DNA of 28,309 bases from Bacillota bacterium (GTDB lineage Bacteria > Bacillota_E > JAJZYS01 > JAJYTV01), in the NCBI GenBank assembly GCA_021845645.1, contig JAJZVM010000044.1, positions 1-28,309 of the forward strand, read 5' to 3'. Every line of letters begins with the position of its first letter. Within the stretch, counting starts at the first letter, position 1. The notes beneath the pieces were generated by a model. That model had not been told where the DNA came from. It saw nothing but the letters and a program-made list of their open reading frames with translations, and made no database searches. Positions 8,224 to 16,124 of this stretch are shown here, one piece after another. Position numbers and translations under genes: made by a program.

Positions 8224-8256
8224 CGCCCCCGGCGCAGGTTATGCGCGCCGAGGGCG
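8224..8256 (-). other. Hairpin abutting the glycosyltransferase start
   Basis: On the minus strand, 8245-8256 pairs with 8224-8235 over 12 bp, including one G-U pair, around a 9-nt loop. It begins 13 bases after the CAP-domain gene's stop codon and ends exactly at the TTG start. No U-run follows. It could be a partial terminator or could occlude translation initiation of the downstream gene. Confidence 0.5.
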
Positions 8257-8269
8257 GGTTGCGGCAAGT

Positions 8270-9127
8270 TCAGAAGCTGGGGCCGGCGAACAGCTCTTCC
8301 ACCAGCACGCCGCCGGTTACGGGCAGGACAGCGATTCCGGTCTGGGTGAAGGACGGGTCGAGCAGGTTGGCCCGGTGGCCCGGATCGGACATCAGGTCAA
8401 TCATCGCCCGCTGGATGGTCCCCGCCTCGGCGATGTTCTCCGCGCCCATGGATTGGGCCTCGAAGCCCGCGGCGGTCTCCTGGTTGATCGGCCAGCCGAG
8501 GCGCGGGGAGTAGTGCGCGACATAGCCGTAGGTGACCATGTCTTGCGCCTTGGCGAGCGCCAACTGGTCAAGGGTGGGACTGTCCGCCAAGGTGCCGACG
8601 CCCGCCTGCTGGCGCGCCTGGTTGACCAGCACAAGGAACTGGGCGTTTAAGGAGGAGTTGCTCTGGGGCGCACCGCCGGTGGCGCCACCGCCAGCGGAAC
8701 CCGAGCTGCTGGAGCCGGAGCCGCTGGACGCCGAGGTGGCACCCCCGGATCCTGCCGAGACGCTGGAGCCTGTCCCACCGGACGGTGTGCCGGAGGGGGC
8801 CGTGGCCGGCGGTGTCGGCTGGGCGACCCACTGCCCGAGACCCGGCACGAAGTAGGAAGTCGAGCCGACTGAGAACGTCGCGGCGGTCGAACTGGACGAC
8901 GTGCTCGGCGCGGACGGGGTGACGGGTGTCGTCGACGGCTGGGACAGGCCCGTGCTCGGCTGTGGGAAGGCGACCCAAGCCGGCGAGGTGACCAGCGGAC
9001 TGCCCAGAACCGCGCCGAAGTAGGTGGTGCTTCCCTGGCTCGTGTAGGTTGGGGCGGCAAACGCGGGTACGGCCGGCAGGAGAAGCCCTGCGACGGCAGC
9101 TAGCGGCAGGATGCGCAGCTTCTGCAA
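8270..9127 (-). CDS. Secreted CAP/SCP-domain protein (YkwD type)
   Basis: TTG at 9125-9127 is chosen because AGGAGG lies seven bases upstream. The 285-residue protein has a signal peptide (QKLRILPLAAVAG to AFAAP near 25), a Ser/Thr/Pro/Gly-rich linker (about 60-160), and a C-terminal CAP domain (about 160-285). The domain shows the usual landmarks: FLVLVNQARQQAG at the first helix, AHYSPRLGWP with the conserved His, GAENIAEA, and GHRANLLDPSF. Two short repeats, STTYFGAVLGSPLVTSPAWVA and STSYFVPGLGQWVAQP, precede the linker. Bacterial members (YkwD, SafA-associated) act outside the cell and are often linked to spores or the cell wall, but the biochemical role is not settled. Confidence 0.92.
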   Translation of the reverse strand: MQKLRILPLAAVAGLLLPAVPAFAAPTYTSQGSTTYFGAVLGSPLVTSPAWVAFPQPSTGLSQPSTTPVTPSAPSTSSSSTAATFSVGSTSYFVPGLGQWVAQPTPPATAPSGTPSGGTGSSVSAGSGGATSASSGSGSSSSGSAGGGATGGAPQSNSSLNAQFLVLVNQARQQAGVGTLADSPTLDQLALAKAQDMVTYGYVAHYSPRLGWPINQETAAGFEAQSMGAENIAEAGTIQRAMIDLMSDPGHRANLLDPSFTQTGIAVLPVTGGVLVEELFAGPSF

Positions 9128-9150
9128 GGAGACACCTCCTGACCCAGACT

Positions 9151-10056
9151 CTAGCCGGCGTCGGGTCCGCGGACAAAGCCGCGAACGCGCTGGGAGACCT
9201 TCTCTTGCGCAATGGGCTCCTGGTTCCCCTGGCCACGTCGGCCAACCGCCAACTTTCCGCTGGGTGGGATTTGCTCCTTCTCAAGCCAAGGTTCGAGGTC
9301 CCAGGAACCGTAAGTGCCGTATCGCAGGGTGGCGACACCAGCGCTCTCCGGCAGGGAAACCTGCCCCCACGCGTCGCCTTTAAGGCATAGCCATGCGCCG
9401 TCGCCGACGCGCACGCATGGACCGGCGTCGGTCTGCCTGAGGCGTGTGGGGACGGCTGCGCGCAGCAGCAGCGGCGGCAAGGGCAGCCAGCCCGACCAGG
9501 GCGAGCGGCGATGCCAGAAGAGGAGCAGGCGGTCGGCCATGCCTCCCTGAAGACGCACGACCGCGATGGGCGGGTCGCCCGCAAGCAGGAGGAGTTCTTG
9601 GGCCCGCTGCTCCGTAAGCCGTTGCACCGAGATCCCGTCGTCCTGCCACGAGAGGGCGTGGACCCCCGCCGGGAGATCGACTAGCGCCAGCGCCGGCCCG
9701 CCGCGAGGGGCGCCGAGCGGGGCTATCAGCGCAGGCACGTCCGGCAGGGCAAGGCTGGTGCATAGCCGTTCCGACTGCAGACGCAGCATGCCGTCATGCC
9801 CGGCCGCAACCAGCAGCCAGGGATCCGCGGCGATGGCGGACAGGCCCGCCAACGGTACGGCCGGTCCGGGACCCGAGAGCATTCCCCGCGCGTCCAGCCA
9901 GAGCACCGGCCCGCCGGCCGCGGGTGGAGCGATGACCGGCAGGAGGCAGCCGGGGGGCACCTGGCCATGCGCGGAACCTGCGCGATAGGCCATCGTGCTG
10001 CTGCGCTCACCGACCCAGACATTCTCCTCGGCCCAGATCCGCTGCATCTCCGTCAT
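9151..10056 (-). CDS. Protein of unknown function, propeller-like repeats
   Basis: This 301-residue protein starts at ATG 10054-10056 with only a weak AAGG upstream. It has no signal peptide or membrane span. Short hydrophobic strands recur with Gly/Asp turns (PVLWLDARGML, PWLLVAAGHDGMLRL, PALALVDLPAG, GAWLCLKGDAWGQV), a pattern seen in WD40/PQQ-type beta-propellers. I cannot assign a family. It is divergent from the Thr/Cys-rich protein gene (47 bases apart) and is followed after 23 bases by the secreted CAP-domain gene, so it likely heads the minus-strand run to 6072. Confidence 0.7.
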   Translation of the reverse strand: MTEMQRIWAEENVWVGERSSTMAYRAGSAHGQVPPGCLLPVIAPPAAGGPVLWLDARGMLSGPGPAVPLAGLSAIAADPWLLVAAGHDGMLRLQSERLCTSLALPDVPALIAPLGAPRGGPALALVDLPAGVHALSWQDDGISVQRLTEQRAQELLLLAGDPPIAVVRLQGGMADRLLLFWHRRSPWSGWLPLPPLLLRAAVPTRLRQTDAGPCVRVGDGAWLCLKGDAWGQVSLPESAGVATLRYGTYGSWDLEPWLEKEQIPPSGKLAVGRRGQGNQEPIAQEKVSQRVRGFVRGPDAG

Positions 10057-10103
10057 GTGCGCGTAACCTTACGGAACGCCACTACATAGGAAGGATCGAG
10101 ACC

Positions 10104-10691
10104 ATGAAGGGGAGGGATCTCACCTTGGCAGTAACACCAGGTCCTTGCCCGACGACCGGCTGTCCTGCACCGACGGAGATCGACTGCATCCTGGTTGACA
10201 AGGTGTTCGACTACTGCTACCAGGCCGACACGACCGGTACGGTTTGCGCACCGTACTCCTGCGCTGGCACGATCACGGGCATCAGTTGTGCGGTGACCGC
10301 CGCGTCCTGCAGCTTCCAAAGCAGCACCCCCGCCGTCACCACCGACTACGTCAACGCCACGTTCCTGATCACCGCCACGGTCGAATTCACCATCACGACA
10401 AGCGCCGCGACCTGCACCACCGCCACCAGCGTGACCATGCTCAAGACGGTCACCCTGTGCGGCCCGGTCGGCACGGCCCAGAGCTGCACCGTGCTGAGCG
10501 CCTCGTGCGCACCGCCCGCTGTCGTCAACGGCACGATCTGCACGACGGTGACGATCTGCAGCACATTCATCTCCACGGCGACTGTCCAGCTGCTGGTGCC
10601 GACCTACGGGTACTGCACGCCGGCGCCATGCGTCACGCTGCCGCTGCCGCCCTGCCCGCCGAGCCCGCTCTTCCCGCCACAGTGCACATGA
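10104..10691 (+). CDS. Thr/Cys-rich repetitive protein, possible coat or surface component
   Basis: This 195-residue protein starts at ATG 10104, with GGAAGG nine bases upstream. It contains 18 cysteines and is very rich in Thr, Val and Ala. It has no signal peptide and ends in a Pro/Cys tail (LPLPPCPPSPLFPPQC). The segment IDCILVDKVFDYCYQ resembles a motif I associate with Firmicutes spore-associated Cys-rich proteins, and VNATFLITATVEFTIT continues in the same style. Its own strong terminator suggests a monocistronic, highly expressed gene. A cross-linked structural protein of a spore coat or surface layer is an inference from composition. No catalytic motif is visible. Confidence 0.8.
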   Translation: MKGRDLTLAVTPGPCPTTGCPAPTEIDCILVDKVFDYCYQADTTGTVCAPYSCAGTITGISCAVTAASCSFQSSTPAVTTDYVNATFLITATVEFTITTSAATCTTATSVTMLKTVTLCGPVGTAQSCTVLSASCAPPAVVNGTICTTVTICSTFISTATVQLLVPTYGYCTPAPCVTLPLPPCPPSPLFPPQCT

Positions 10692-10696
10692 ACGCC

Positions 10697-10733
10697 GGGA
10701 GCCCGAACCACGGTTCGGGCTCCCTCCTTTTTT
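10697..10733 (+). terminator. Intrinsic terminator of the Thr/Cys-rich gene
   Basis: GGGAGCCCGAACC (10697-10709) pairs with 10712-10724, followed by TCC and six Ts. It begins six bases after the stop codon. Confidence 0.95.
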
Positions 10734-10773
10734 ATGCTGTCGGAGGCCTGCGCACGGCAGGTCAGTGGTGGCG

Positions 10774-11538
10774 TCAGGGATACTGATGCACGTTGCCTTT
10801 GGCGGTCACCGCCTGTGACGGCCACCGCTGCAGCCCGCCCGCTCTGGTGTCCGAAGCGTGCGCCGCGTGCGGCGCGATGGCCGCAGCCGGCAGCAAGGTG
10901 GAAGCGGCCGGGAAGGTGCTGGTGGGTGAGAGAATGCGCTGGCTGACGTCCGACCTGGGAACGCTGCGCGCGATCCACGCGTCCGCCTGGGCACGGGGAC
11001 GTGTTTGCGCAAAGACGACTGGCGGGCCCGCCAATATCTGGAGTCCAGCGGCGAAGGCCGGAGCGGCCGCTCGGGGCAAGGAACCCTCAAGAATGGGCGA
11101 GGGCTCGGCTGCGGCTGGGGCGGCTGGCTGAGGGGCAGCGGGCTGCGCCTCCTCGGTTTCGGCCATCGGGACCGGCAGGGCTTGCGGCAAGGTTTCGCCG
11201 CCGGTGGAAGCGGGCGCCGGCTCGGGCGGATCCGCCGCTGCAGGTAGATCAGCGGCGACGAAGAGGGTGTCTTCCGAGAGGGGCTGCGACGCCAAGGTTC
11301 CTTGCGACGGGACGGGCGGCTGCAGAGGAATCCCAGGGGAATCGCCGGCAGCTTTCGTCGATCCGGGGGCGACCGCTGCGGGCGACGCGGCCACAGCACG
11401 TATAGAGACCTCGGGCACGTGCTCCGCGGCCTTGCGTTCAAGCCAGCGACCCAGTGTGTACGCCTTGCCGGCCAGCCACTGCGACACGTCGGCGACCTCC
11501 TCGGCCGGTGCGGAGCACCGGAGTCGATGCGCCAGCAT
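10774..11538 (-). CDS. Ala/Pro-rich hypothetical protein
   Basis: This 254-residue ORF starts at ATG 11536-11538, 30 bases past the stop codon of the acetyltransferase gene, and no clear ribosome-binding site precedes it. The first 45 residues look folded and helical (VSQWLAGKAYTLGRWLERKA). The rest is low-complexity Ala/Pro/Glu-rich sequence (AQPAAPQPAAPAAAEPSP) that is probably disordered. There is no signal peptide. I cannot assign a function. The ORF could be partly spurious, but no alternative gene occupies the region on the other strand. Confidence 0.5.
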   Translation of the reverse strand: MLAHRLRCSAPAEEVADVSQWLAGKAYTLGRWLERKAAEHVPEVSIRAVAASPAAVAPGSTKAAGDSPGIPLQPPVPSQGTLASQPLSEDTLFVAADLPAAADPPEPAPASTGGETLPQALPVPMAETEEAQPAAPQPAAPAAAEPSPILEGSLPRAAAPAFAAGLQILAGPPVVFAQTRPRAQADAWIARSVPRSDVSQRILSPTSTFPAASTLLPAAAIAPHAAHASDTRAGGLQRWPSQAVTAKGNVHQYP

Positions 11539-11568
11539 ACGCCGAGGAGGCTCGAGGGGTGCGTCGGG

Positions 11569-12447
11569 CTAGGCCGAGGCGGAGCGCCTCAGAATGGCGA
11601 CATCTCCCTGGCGCCGGCCGTAGCGCAGGTACAGGCGTACGGCGGCGGGATCGCCCTGGGCGGGCGCGGTGGTGTGCATGTCCGCGGTCTTGAGGCCGCG
11701 CTTCGCCAGCGCCTGCAGAGCACGAAGCAGGAGATAGTTGCCGATCCCTTGCCCGCGCATGGCTGGGCGGACGAGCACGCCGAACGTGGAGAAGTCCCCC
11801 GGGACCACCTCACCGCTGCCCGTGCTGACAAAGCCGATCAACTCGCCGCCGTGGCGCGCGCCGATGAAGCGCTCGTCCCGCGGCGACTCGAACAGTCTCG
11901 CAAAATTGCGGCGCGCAGCGATGTCGCCACCCCAGTGATCGAAGAGCCAGTCCCAGGACCCACGGTAGGCGGCGACCGCAAGCCGGGCGTATTCCTCGGG
12001 ATCGGGAATCTCTTCCGCGAAGGCGATACCGCTCGGAGGGGCGCCGGGCGGAGGCGCCGGCAGGTTCCAGTGGATGTGCACGACGCGCCGCTGCACCGTG
12101 AAGCCGTGTCCCACGAGCGTCGCAGCTACGGACGAGTCGGTCGAGGCCGCGGCCTGGATCATCTCTGCCCCTTGGCCAAGCGCGTGCTGGCCGAGTTCGT
12201 CGACCAGAGCGAGCAAGGCTCCCGATTCGCCGGCCAGGTCGGTAAGGAGGGCGAGACCGGAGTGCGGGGCGATGCAGAGGCGGGCCGTGGCCACCACCTC
12301 GTTGCCGCGCTCGGCAACCCAGGTTTCGTGGCTGGGATAGACGAACAGATCGGCCTCGTTCAGGCCGCGCTGCCCGTGCGGATCGAAGCCGAGAGCAGCC
12401 AGCGTCTCGGCGTCGGCCGGAGTCGAAGAACGTAAAATATAAGACAC
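11569..12447 (-). CDS. GNAT-family N-acetyltransferase, two-domain
   Basis: The start is GTG at 12445-12447 with GGGGGAG upstream. The 292-residue protein looks like a tandem GNAT. The N-terminal half (1-140) has the fold outline (ILRSSTPADAETLAALG, ETWVAERGNEVVATARL) with a degenerate acetyl-CoA loop. The C-terminal half (150-292) has a good motif A, FGVLVRPAMRGQGIGNYLLL, in which RGQGIG binds the acetyl-CoA pyrophosphate, and motif B near AAVRLYLRYG. The substrate cannot be predicted. It is divergent from the amino-sugar operon, 113 bases away, so acetylation of a related metabolite is possible but unproven. Confidence 0.88.
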   Translation of the reverse strand: MSYILRSSTPADAETLAALGFDPHGQRGLNEADLFVYPSHETWVAERGNEVVATARLCIAPHSGLALLTDLAGESGALLALVDELGQHALGQGAEMIQAAASTDSSVAATLVGHGFTVQRRVVHIHWNLPAPPPGAPPSGIAFAEEIPDPEEYARLAVAAYRGSWDWLFDHWGGDIAARRNFARLFESPRDERFIGARHGGELIGFVSTGSGEVVPGDFSTFGVLVRPAMRGQGIGNYLLLRALQALAKRGLKTADMHTTAPAQGDPAAVRLYLRYGRRQGDVAILRRSASA

Positions 12448-12560
12448 GCGGGCTCCCCCTCGCGCCGACGGATGAAACGTTCATTCGCCACAACGGCCGC
12501 ATCTCCCTGGCGACGCAGGAAACGGGGATTCGCCTCCCGAAGCCGGGAGCCGCAAAGGAG

Positions 12561-13292
12561 ATGGCGCGATTGTCGGCGATGTCCCTGAGGCCCGACGTCT
12601 TGTCCGCGCGGCGCGTCCTTGCCGTTCAGCCGCATCCCGACGACAACGAGATCGGTGCCGGCGCCCTGATCGCGAGGCTGCGGGACCTGGGGTGCGACGT
12701 GCGCTATGTCACGGTCACGGACGGCAGCATGGGAACCACGGACCCCGGCATGGCGCCGGCGGAGCTTGCGGGGCTGAGGCGCAGGGAGGCCGATGCCGCC
12801 GCAAGCCTGCTAGGCGTTTCCGAGAACCGGCACCTTGGCCACCGGGATCTCCTCGACAGCCCCATGCCTGGCCTGCGAGCCGAAGTGATGCGGGAGATCG
12901 GGGAGTTCCGGCCGGATTTTGTCCTCACCTGCGATCCCTGGCTGCCCTACGAATCGCATCCCGATCACCGCGCGGTGGGCATGGCCGTGGCCGAAGCGGT
13001 GAGCTTCCTCCAGTTCCCACACGTCCCAGGCGCTCCGAAGGACGCTCCGGCGCAGCCCGCGGTTGCCTTCTACGGCACCGCTCAGCCGAACGTCAGGATT
13101 CCCGCGGGTCCATACTGGCAATGCAAGTGGGAAGCGGTCGGGCGGCACGAGACGCAGTTCCCGCCTGCTGCGCTCATCCAGCTGAGAGCATTCGCCGAAA
13201 GCATGTCGCAAGGCGAGGAGGGCTTCTTCGAGCCCTTCAAGGTGCTCCATCCCTTCTTCCTGCATTTCAACCCGGCGGCGGTGCTGGCATGA
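12561..13292 (+). CDS. PIG-L/LmbE-family zinc N-deacetylase
   Basis: This 243-residue protein carries the family's hallmarks: VQPHPDDNEIGAG (residues 22-34, His25 and Asp28 as zinc and catalytic residues) and the third zinc ligand in ESHPDHRAVG (His133 to His136). Family members remove acetyl groups from N-acetylglucosamine-type substrates. AAAGGAG ends directly at the ATG 12561, which is too close. TTG at 12570 has a 9-base spacing and may be the true start, and ATG 12579 is another option. The stop overlaps the next start (ATGA). With the GH4 and sugar-kinase genes it forms a three-gene operon, so deacetylation of N-acetylated di- or oligosaccharides is the likely role. Confidence 0.93.
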   Translation: MARLSAMSLRPDVLSARRVLAVQPHPDDNEIGAGALIARLRDLGCDVRYVTVTDGSMGTTDPGMAPAELAGLRRREADAAASLLGVSENRHLGHRDLLDSPMPGLRAEVMREIGEFRPDFVLTCDPWLPYESHPDHRAVGMAVAEAVSFLQFPHVPGAPKDAPAQPAVAFYGTAQPNVRIPAGPYWQCKWEAVGRHETQFPPAALIQLRAFAESMSQGEEGFFEPFKVLHPFFLHFNPAAVLA

Positions 13293-14578
13293 AGGTTGCG
13301 GTGCTGGGTGGGGGCAGCTCGTACACGCCGGAGCTCCTGGAGGGGCTCCTCTCAAGGCTAAAGTCCATCGAAGAGGTTTGGCTCGTCGACGTGCCCGAAG
13401 GGCGCGACAAAGTCGAGGTCATCGCGGGTCTCGCAAGCCGCATGGCGGCGGCGATGGGACGGCGGGTCCGTTTTCCCGTCACGGAGGACCGGCGCGCGGC
13501 CATCGAAGACGCGAGTTTCGTCCTCAGCCAGATGCGCGTCGGCGGGCTCAAAATGCGCGCCGCGGACGAGCGGATACCTCTGAGGCATGGACTGATCGGC
13601 CAGGAGACGACGGGGGCTGGCGGCTTTGCCAACGCGATGCGGACCATTCCGGTCGCGCTCGAGGTGGCCGAAGACATGGAGAGGCTGGCGCCCAAGGCGT
13701 GGCTGCTCAACTTCACGAACCCCGCCGGTCTCGTGACACAGGCGATCTGCAGCGCCGGACACGAGAGGGCCATCGGCCTGTGCAACGTCGCCCGCACGAC
13801 GGAACGCCGTATCGCGCAATTCGGCAGTCTGCCCGTCGAAGCGGTGCAGCTCGAGGCGGCGGGTCTCAACCACCTGACAGGCAGCTGGATCCGCGTTGGC
13901 GGCCAGGACGCGACGCCCATGCTGCTCGCGAGCGGCGCGCTCGAGGAAGAGCTGCGGCATGTCGCCCCGGACGCCGAGGTGCCGCCCGGCTTTTTCCGTG
14001 AACTCGGGTTCTTCCCGAACCCGTATCTCAACTATTTTTTCTTCCCGCGCGCCACGCTGCGGCACGCCGAGGAGGCGGCCGCCTCCGCCGAAGGGACGCG
14101 CGCCGAGCGGGTGCGGGCCATCGAGCAGCAGCTCTTCACACGCTACCGCGACCCGGGACTGGTGGGCAAGCCGCCTGAGCTCGAACAGCGCGGCGGCGCC
14201 TACTATTCCGAGGTGGCGGTGGACGCCATGGCGGCCCTGCAGGCCGAGAGGCCGCGCACGCTCGTGCTGAACCTGCCGAACCGCGGCGCGCTGCGCGAAT
14301 TCGCGGACGATGATGTCGTCGAGCGCAACGCCGAGATCAGCCGCGGGGGCATTCGCCCGGTTCCACGCGAGGAGCCCCTGCCTCCGCTGCTCCGAAGCAT
14401 CGCGCAGACCGTGAAGGAGTACGAGCGCCTGACCGTCGAAGCCGTGACAGAGGGCTCGCGCAGGAAGGCGCTCGAAGCCCTGATGTGCCATCCGCTGGTG
14501 GCTGGCGCGGACGTGGCCGACCGCCTGCTCGACGACCTGCAGGCGGCCAACGCAGCCTTCTGGCCCGACCTGCGATGA
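13289..14578 (+). CDS. Glycoside hydrolase family 4 (6-phospho-beta-glucosidase-like)
   Basis: This 429-residue protein matches GH4, enzymes that cleave glycosides by an NAD- and divalent-metal-dependent redox elimination. Visible features are the Rossmann start VAVLGGGSSYTPELL (3-17), NFTNPAG (141-147), the metal-binding Cys165 in GLCNVART and Asn194-His195 in AGLNHLTG, and AYYSEVAVDAM near residue 312. CNVA replaces the common CNxP, a small deviation. GH4 6-phospho-beta-glucosidases are the closest type I recognise. Start and stop overlap the neighbours by 4 bases (ATGA on both sides). In context it probably splits a chitobiose- or glucosamine-type disaccharide, phosphorylated or not. Confidence 0.93.
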   Translation: MKVAVLGGGSSYTPELLEGLLSRLKSIEEVWLVDVPEGRDKVEVIAGLASRMAAAMGRRVRFPVTEDRRAAIEDASFVLSQMRVGGLKMRAADERIPLRHGLIGQETTGAGGFANAMRTIPVALEVAEDMERLAPKAWLLNFTNPAGLVTQAICSAGHERAIGLCNVARTTERRIAQFGSLPVEAVQLEAAGLNHLTGSWIRVGGQDATPMLLASGALEEELRHVAPDAEVPPGFFRELGFFPNPYLNYFFFPRATLRHAEEAAASAEGTRAERVRAIEQQLFTRYRDPGLVGKPPELEQRGGAYYSEVAVDAMAALQAERPRTLVLNLPNRGALREFADDDVVERNAEISRGGIRPVPREEPLPPLLRSIAQTVKEYERLTVEAVTEGSRRKALEALMCHPLVAGADVADRLLDDLQAANAAFWPDLR

Positions 14579-15516
14579 AGCTCCTTGTGGGCGTCGACGG
14601 TGGCGGCACGCACACCCGTGCCGTGGCCGTCACCCTTGACGGTACGGTCGTCGGCGAGGGACGGTCCGGACCTGCCAACCACCAGGTCGTGGGCGTCGAC
14701 GGCGCGGTGGCCGCCGTGCGCCAGGCGGTGCTGGCCGCGACGGGCGGCAGCCAGCCGGACGCGATCGGAGCTTGTCTCGCGGGGGTCGACCTCCCGGAGC
14801 ACGGCGAGCTCCTGCAGACGGCGCTCGAGGAGGCACTCGCGGCCAGGGTGCACGTCGAGAACGACATCGTGGCGGCACTCTGGGCCGCGCCCGGCGATTC
14901 GATCGGGGTCGTGTCGGCCGGCACGGGCGCGGCCGTCGCCCTGCGCCAGGGCGGCGAGCTGCGGCGCATCCTCGCGCTCAACGACTATACGGGCCCGCAG
15001 GGCGGCGCCGCGGACATCGCGGTCATGGCCTTGCGCGAGGCCATGCTCTCCGCGCAGGGCGGCGCCCCGCCGACGCGGCTCGTGGAGCGCGTCCTAGCGA
15101 TGTTCGGCCTGCCCGATCACGTGGCGCTCGCGCGTGCGACGGAGGGGAACGAGTTGCCGGCGTGGCAGGTCGCCATGCTGGTGGCCCCGCTCTGCGCGCA
15201 ATTGGCGGAGGAGGGCGACGAGGCGAGCAGGGCGGTCTTGCGGCAGGTGGGAGGCGCACTCGGCCGGACGGCCGGCCGCTACTTCGCGTCGCAGGGACTT
15301 GAGCCCGGCACGCCTGTGGCGCTCTACGGCGCCCTGCTGGAGGGCGGACCGAGGGCATACCGGGACGCGTTCAGGCGCGCGATGCGCCGCCTCTTCGCTG
15401 CCGGCCCGCCGCCGCGCGATCGCCTGGACGCCGTGCGGGGTGCCGTGCTCTTCACGGCCGAGCGGGAGGGAGTAGAGCTCGACCGGCTGCGTTCCGCCCT
15501 AGGTTCCGGGACCTAA
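14575..15516 (+). CDS. BadF/BadG-type ATPase, probable N-acetylglucosamine kinase
   Basis: This 313-residue ASKHA-fold protein has the phosphate-1 loop GVDGGGTHTRAVAV (6-19), the Asp-containing ENDIVAALWAAPG region, and the phosphate-2 loop VVSAGTGAAVAL. The family includes mammalian-type N-acetylglucosamine kinase and bacterial glucosamine kinases, as well as unrelated CoA-dehydratase activators. The latter carry a Cys cluster for an iron-sulphur centre that is absent here. The neighbours favour phosphorylation of GlcNAc or glucosamine released by the GH4 enzyme. Its TAA stop is interlocked with the TAG stop of the convergent response-regulator gene. Confidence 0.88.
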   Translation: MKLLVGVDGGGTHTRAVAVTLDGTVVGEGRSGPANHQVVGVDGAVAAVRQAVLAATGGSQPDAIGACLAGVDLPEHGELLQTALEEALAARVHVENDIVAALWAAPGDSIGVVSAGTGAAVALRQGGELRRILALNDYTGPQGGAADIAVMALREAMLSAQGGAPPTRLVERVLAMFGLPDHVALARATEGNELPAWQVAMLVAPLCAQLAEEGDEASRAVLRQVGGALGRTAGRYFASQGLEPGTPVALYGALLEGGPRAYRDAFRRAMRRLFAAGPPPRDRLDAVRGAVLFTAEREGVELDRLRSALGSGT

Positions 15517-16124
15517 CGCTCGCTCTGGCGCCTGAGGGCATAGATCGCCAATTGGGTGCGGTCCTGGAGGTCCAGCTTCTGCAGCAGGCTCGAGACGTGC
15601 GCCTTCACGGTGCGCACCGTGATCGTCAGGCGGTCCGCGATCTCCGCGTTGCTGAGCCCCTGCGCCACAAGGTGCAGCACCTCCTGCTCGCGCAGGCTGA
15701 GGTCCGAGACCTTGGGCTGGCGCAACGCCTCCACGGCCACGGCGTCAAGTACCTGCTGCCCCTGCGCGACGGCCATGACCGCCTGCAGCACGCCGTCCGC
15801 CGACGCGGTCTTCAGAAGGTAGCCGTCCGCGCCTGCGGCGAGGGCGGGCTGGACGAGGTCGCCCTCGGTGTAGCTCGTGAGCAGCAGCACCCGGGTCCCG
15901 GGCGCGGCGGCCTTGATGGCCGAAGCCGCGGCGACACCGTTCATCTTCGGCATGATCATGTCGAGCAGCACCACGTCCGGCTGCAGGCGCCGGCAAAGCG
16001 GCACCGCGTCCTCGCCGCTGGCCGCCTCGCCCACCACCTCCAGCCTTGGATCGGTCGCGATCAGCGCCGCCAGGCCCTGGCGGACGACGGCGTGATCATC
16101 GACGAGCACGATGCGGACGCTCAA
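15513..16124 (-). CDS. liaR: NarL/LiaR-type response regulator
   Basis: This 203-residue protein has a receiver domain (1-120), with the acidic pair Asp9-Asp10, phospho-acceptor Asp55 in VVLLDMIMP and Lys105 in GYLLKTA. A LuxR-type helix-turn-helix domain follows (about 138-203, LSLREQEVLHLVAQGLSNAEIADRL). The start is TTG at 16122-16124, which overlaps the kinase stop (TTGA), with AGGAGG inside the end of the kinase gene. Paired with the adjacent kinase and LiaF-like protein it forms a LiaFSR-type cell-envelope stress system. The gene symbol is given by that context. It probably binds the GTCCCAAG repeats upstream of its own operon. Confidence 0.9.
   Translation of the reverse strand: MSVRIVLVDDHAVVRQGLAALIATDPRLEVVGEAASGEDAVPLCRRLQPDVVLLDMIMPKMNGVAAASAIKAAAPGTRVLLLTSYTEGDLVQPALAAGADGYLLKTASADGVLQAVMAVAQGQQVLDAVAVEALRQPKVSDLSLREQEVLHLVAQGLSNAEIADRLTITVRTVKAHVSSLLQKLDLQDRTQLAIYALRRQSER

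Noticed and set aside
14575..15516. CoA-dehydratase activator (iron-sulphur BadF type)
   Set aside because: The Cys residues that bind the shared iron-sulphur cluster are absent, and the operon context is sugar catabolism.
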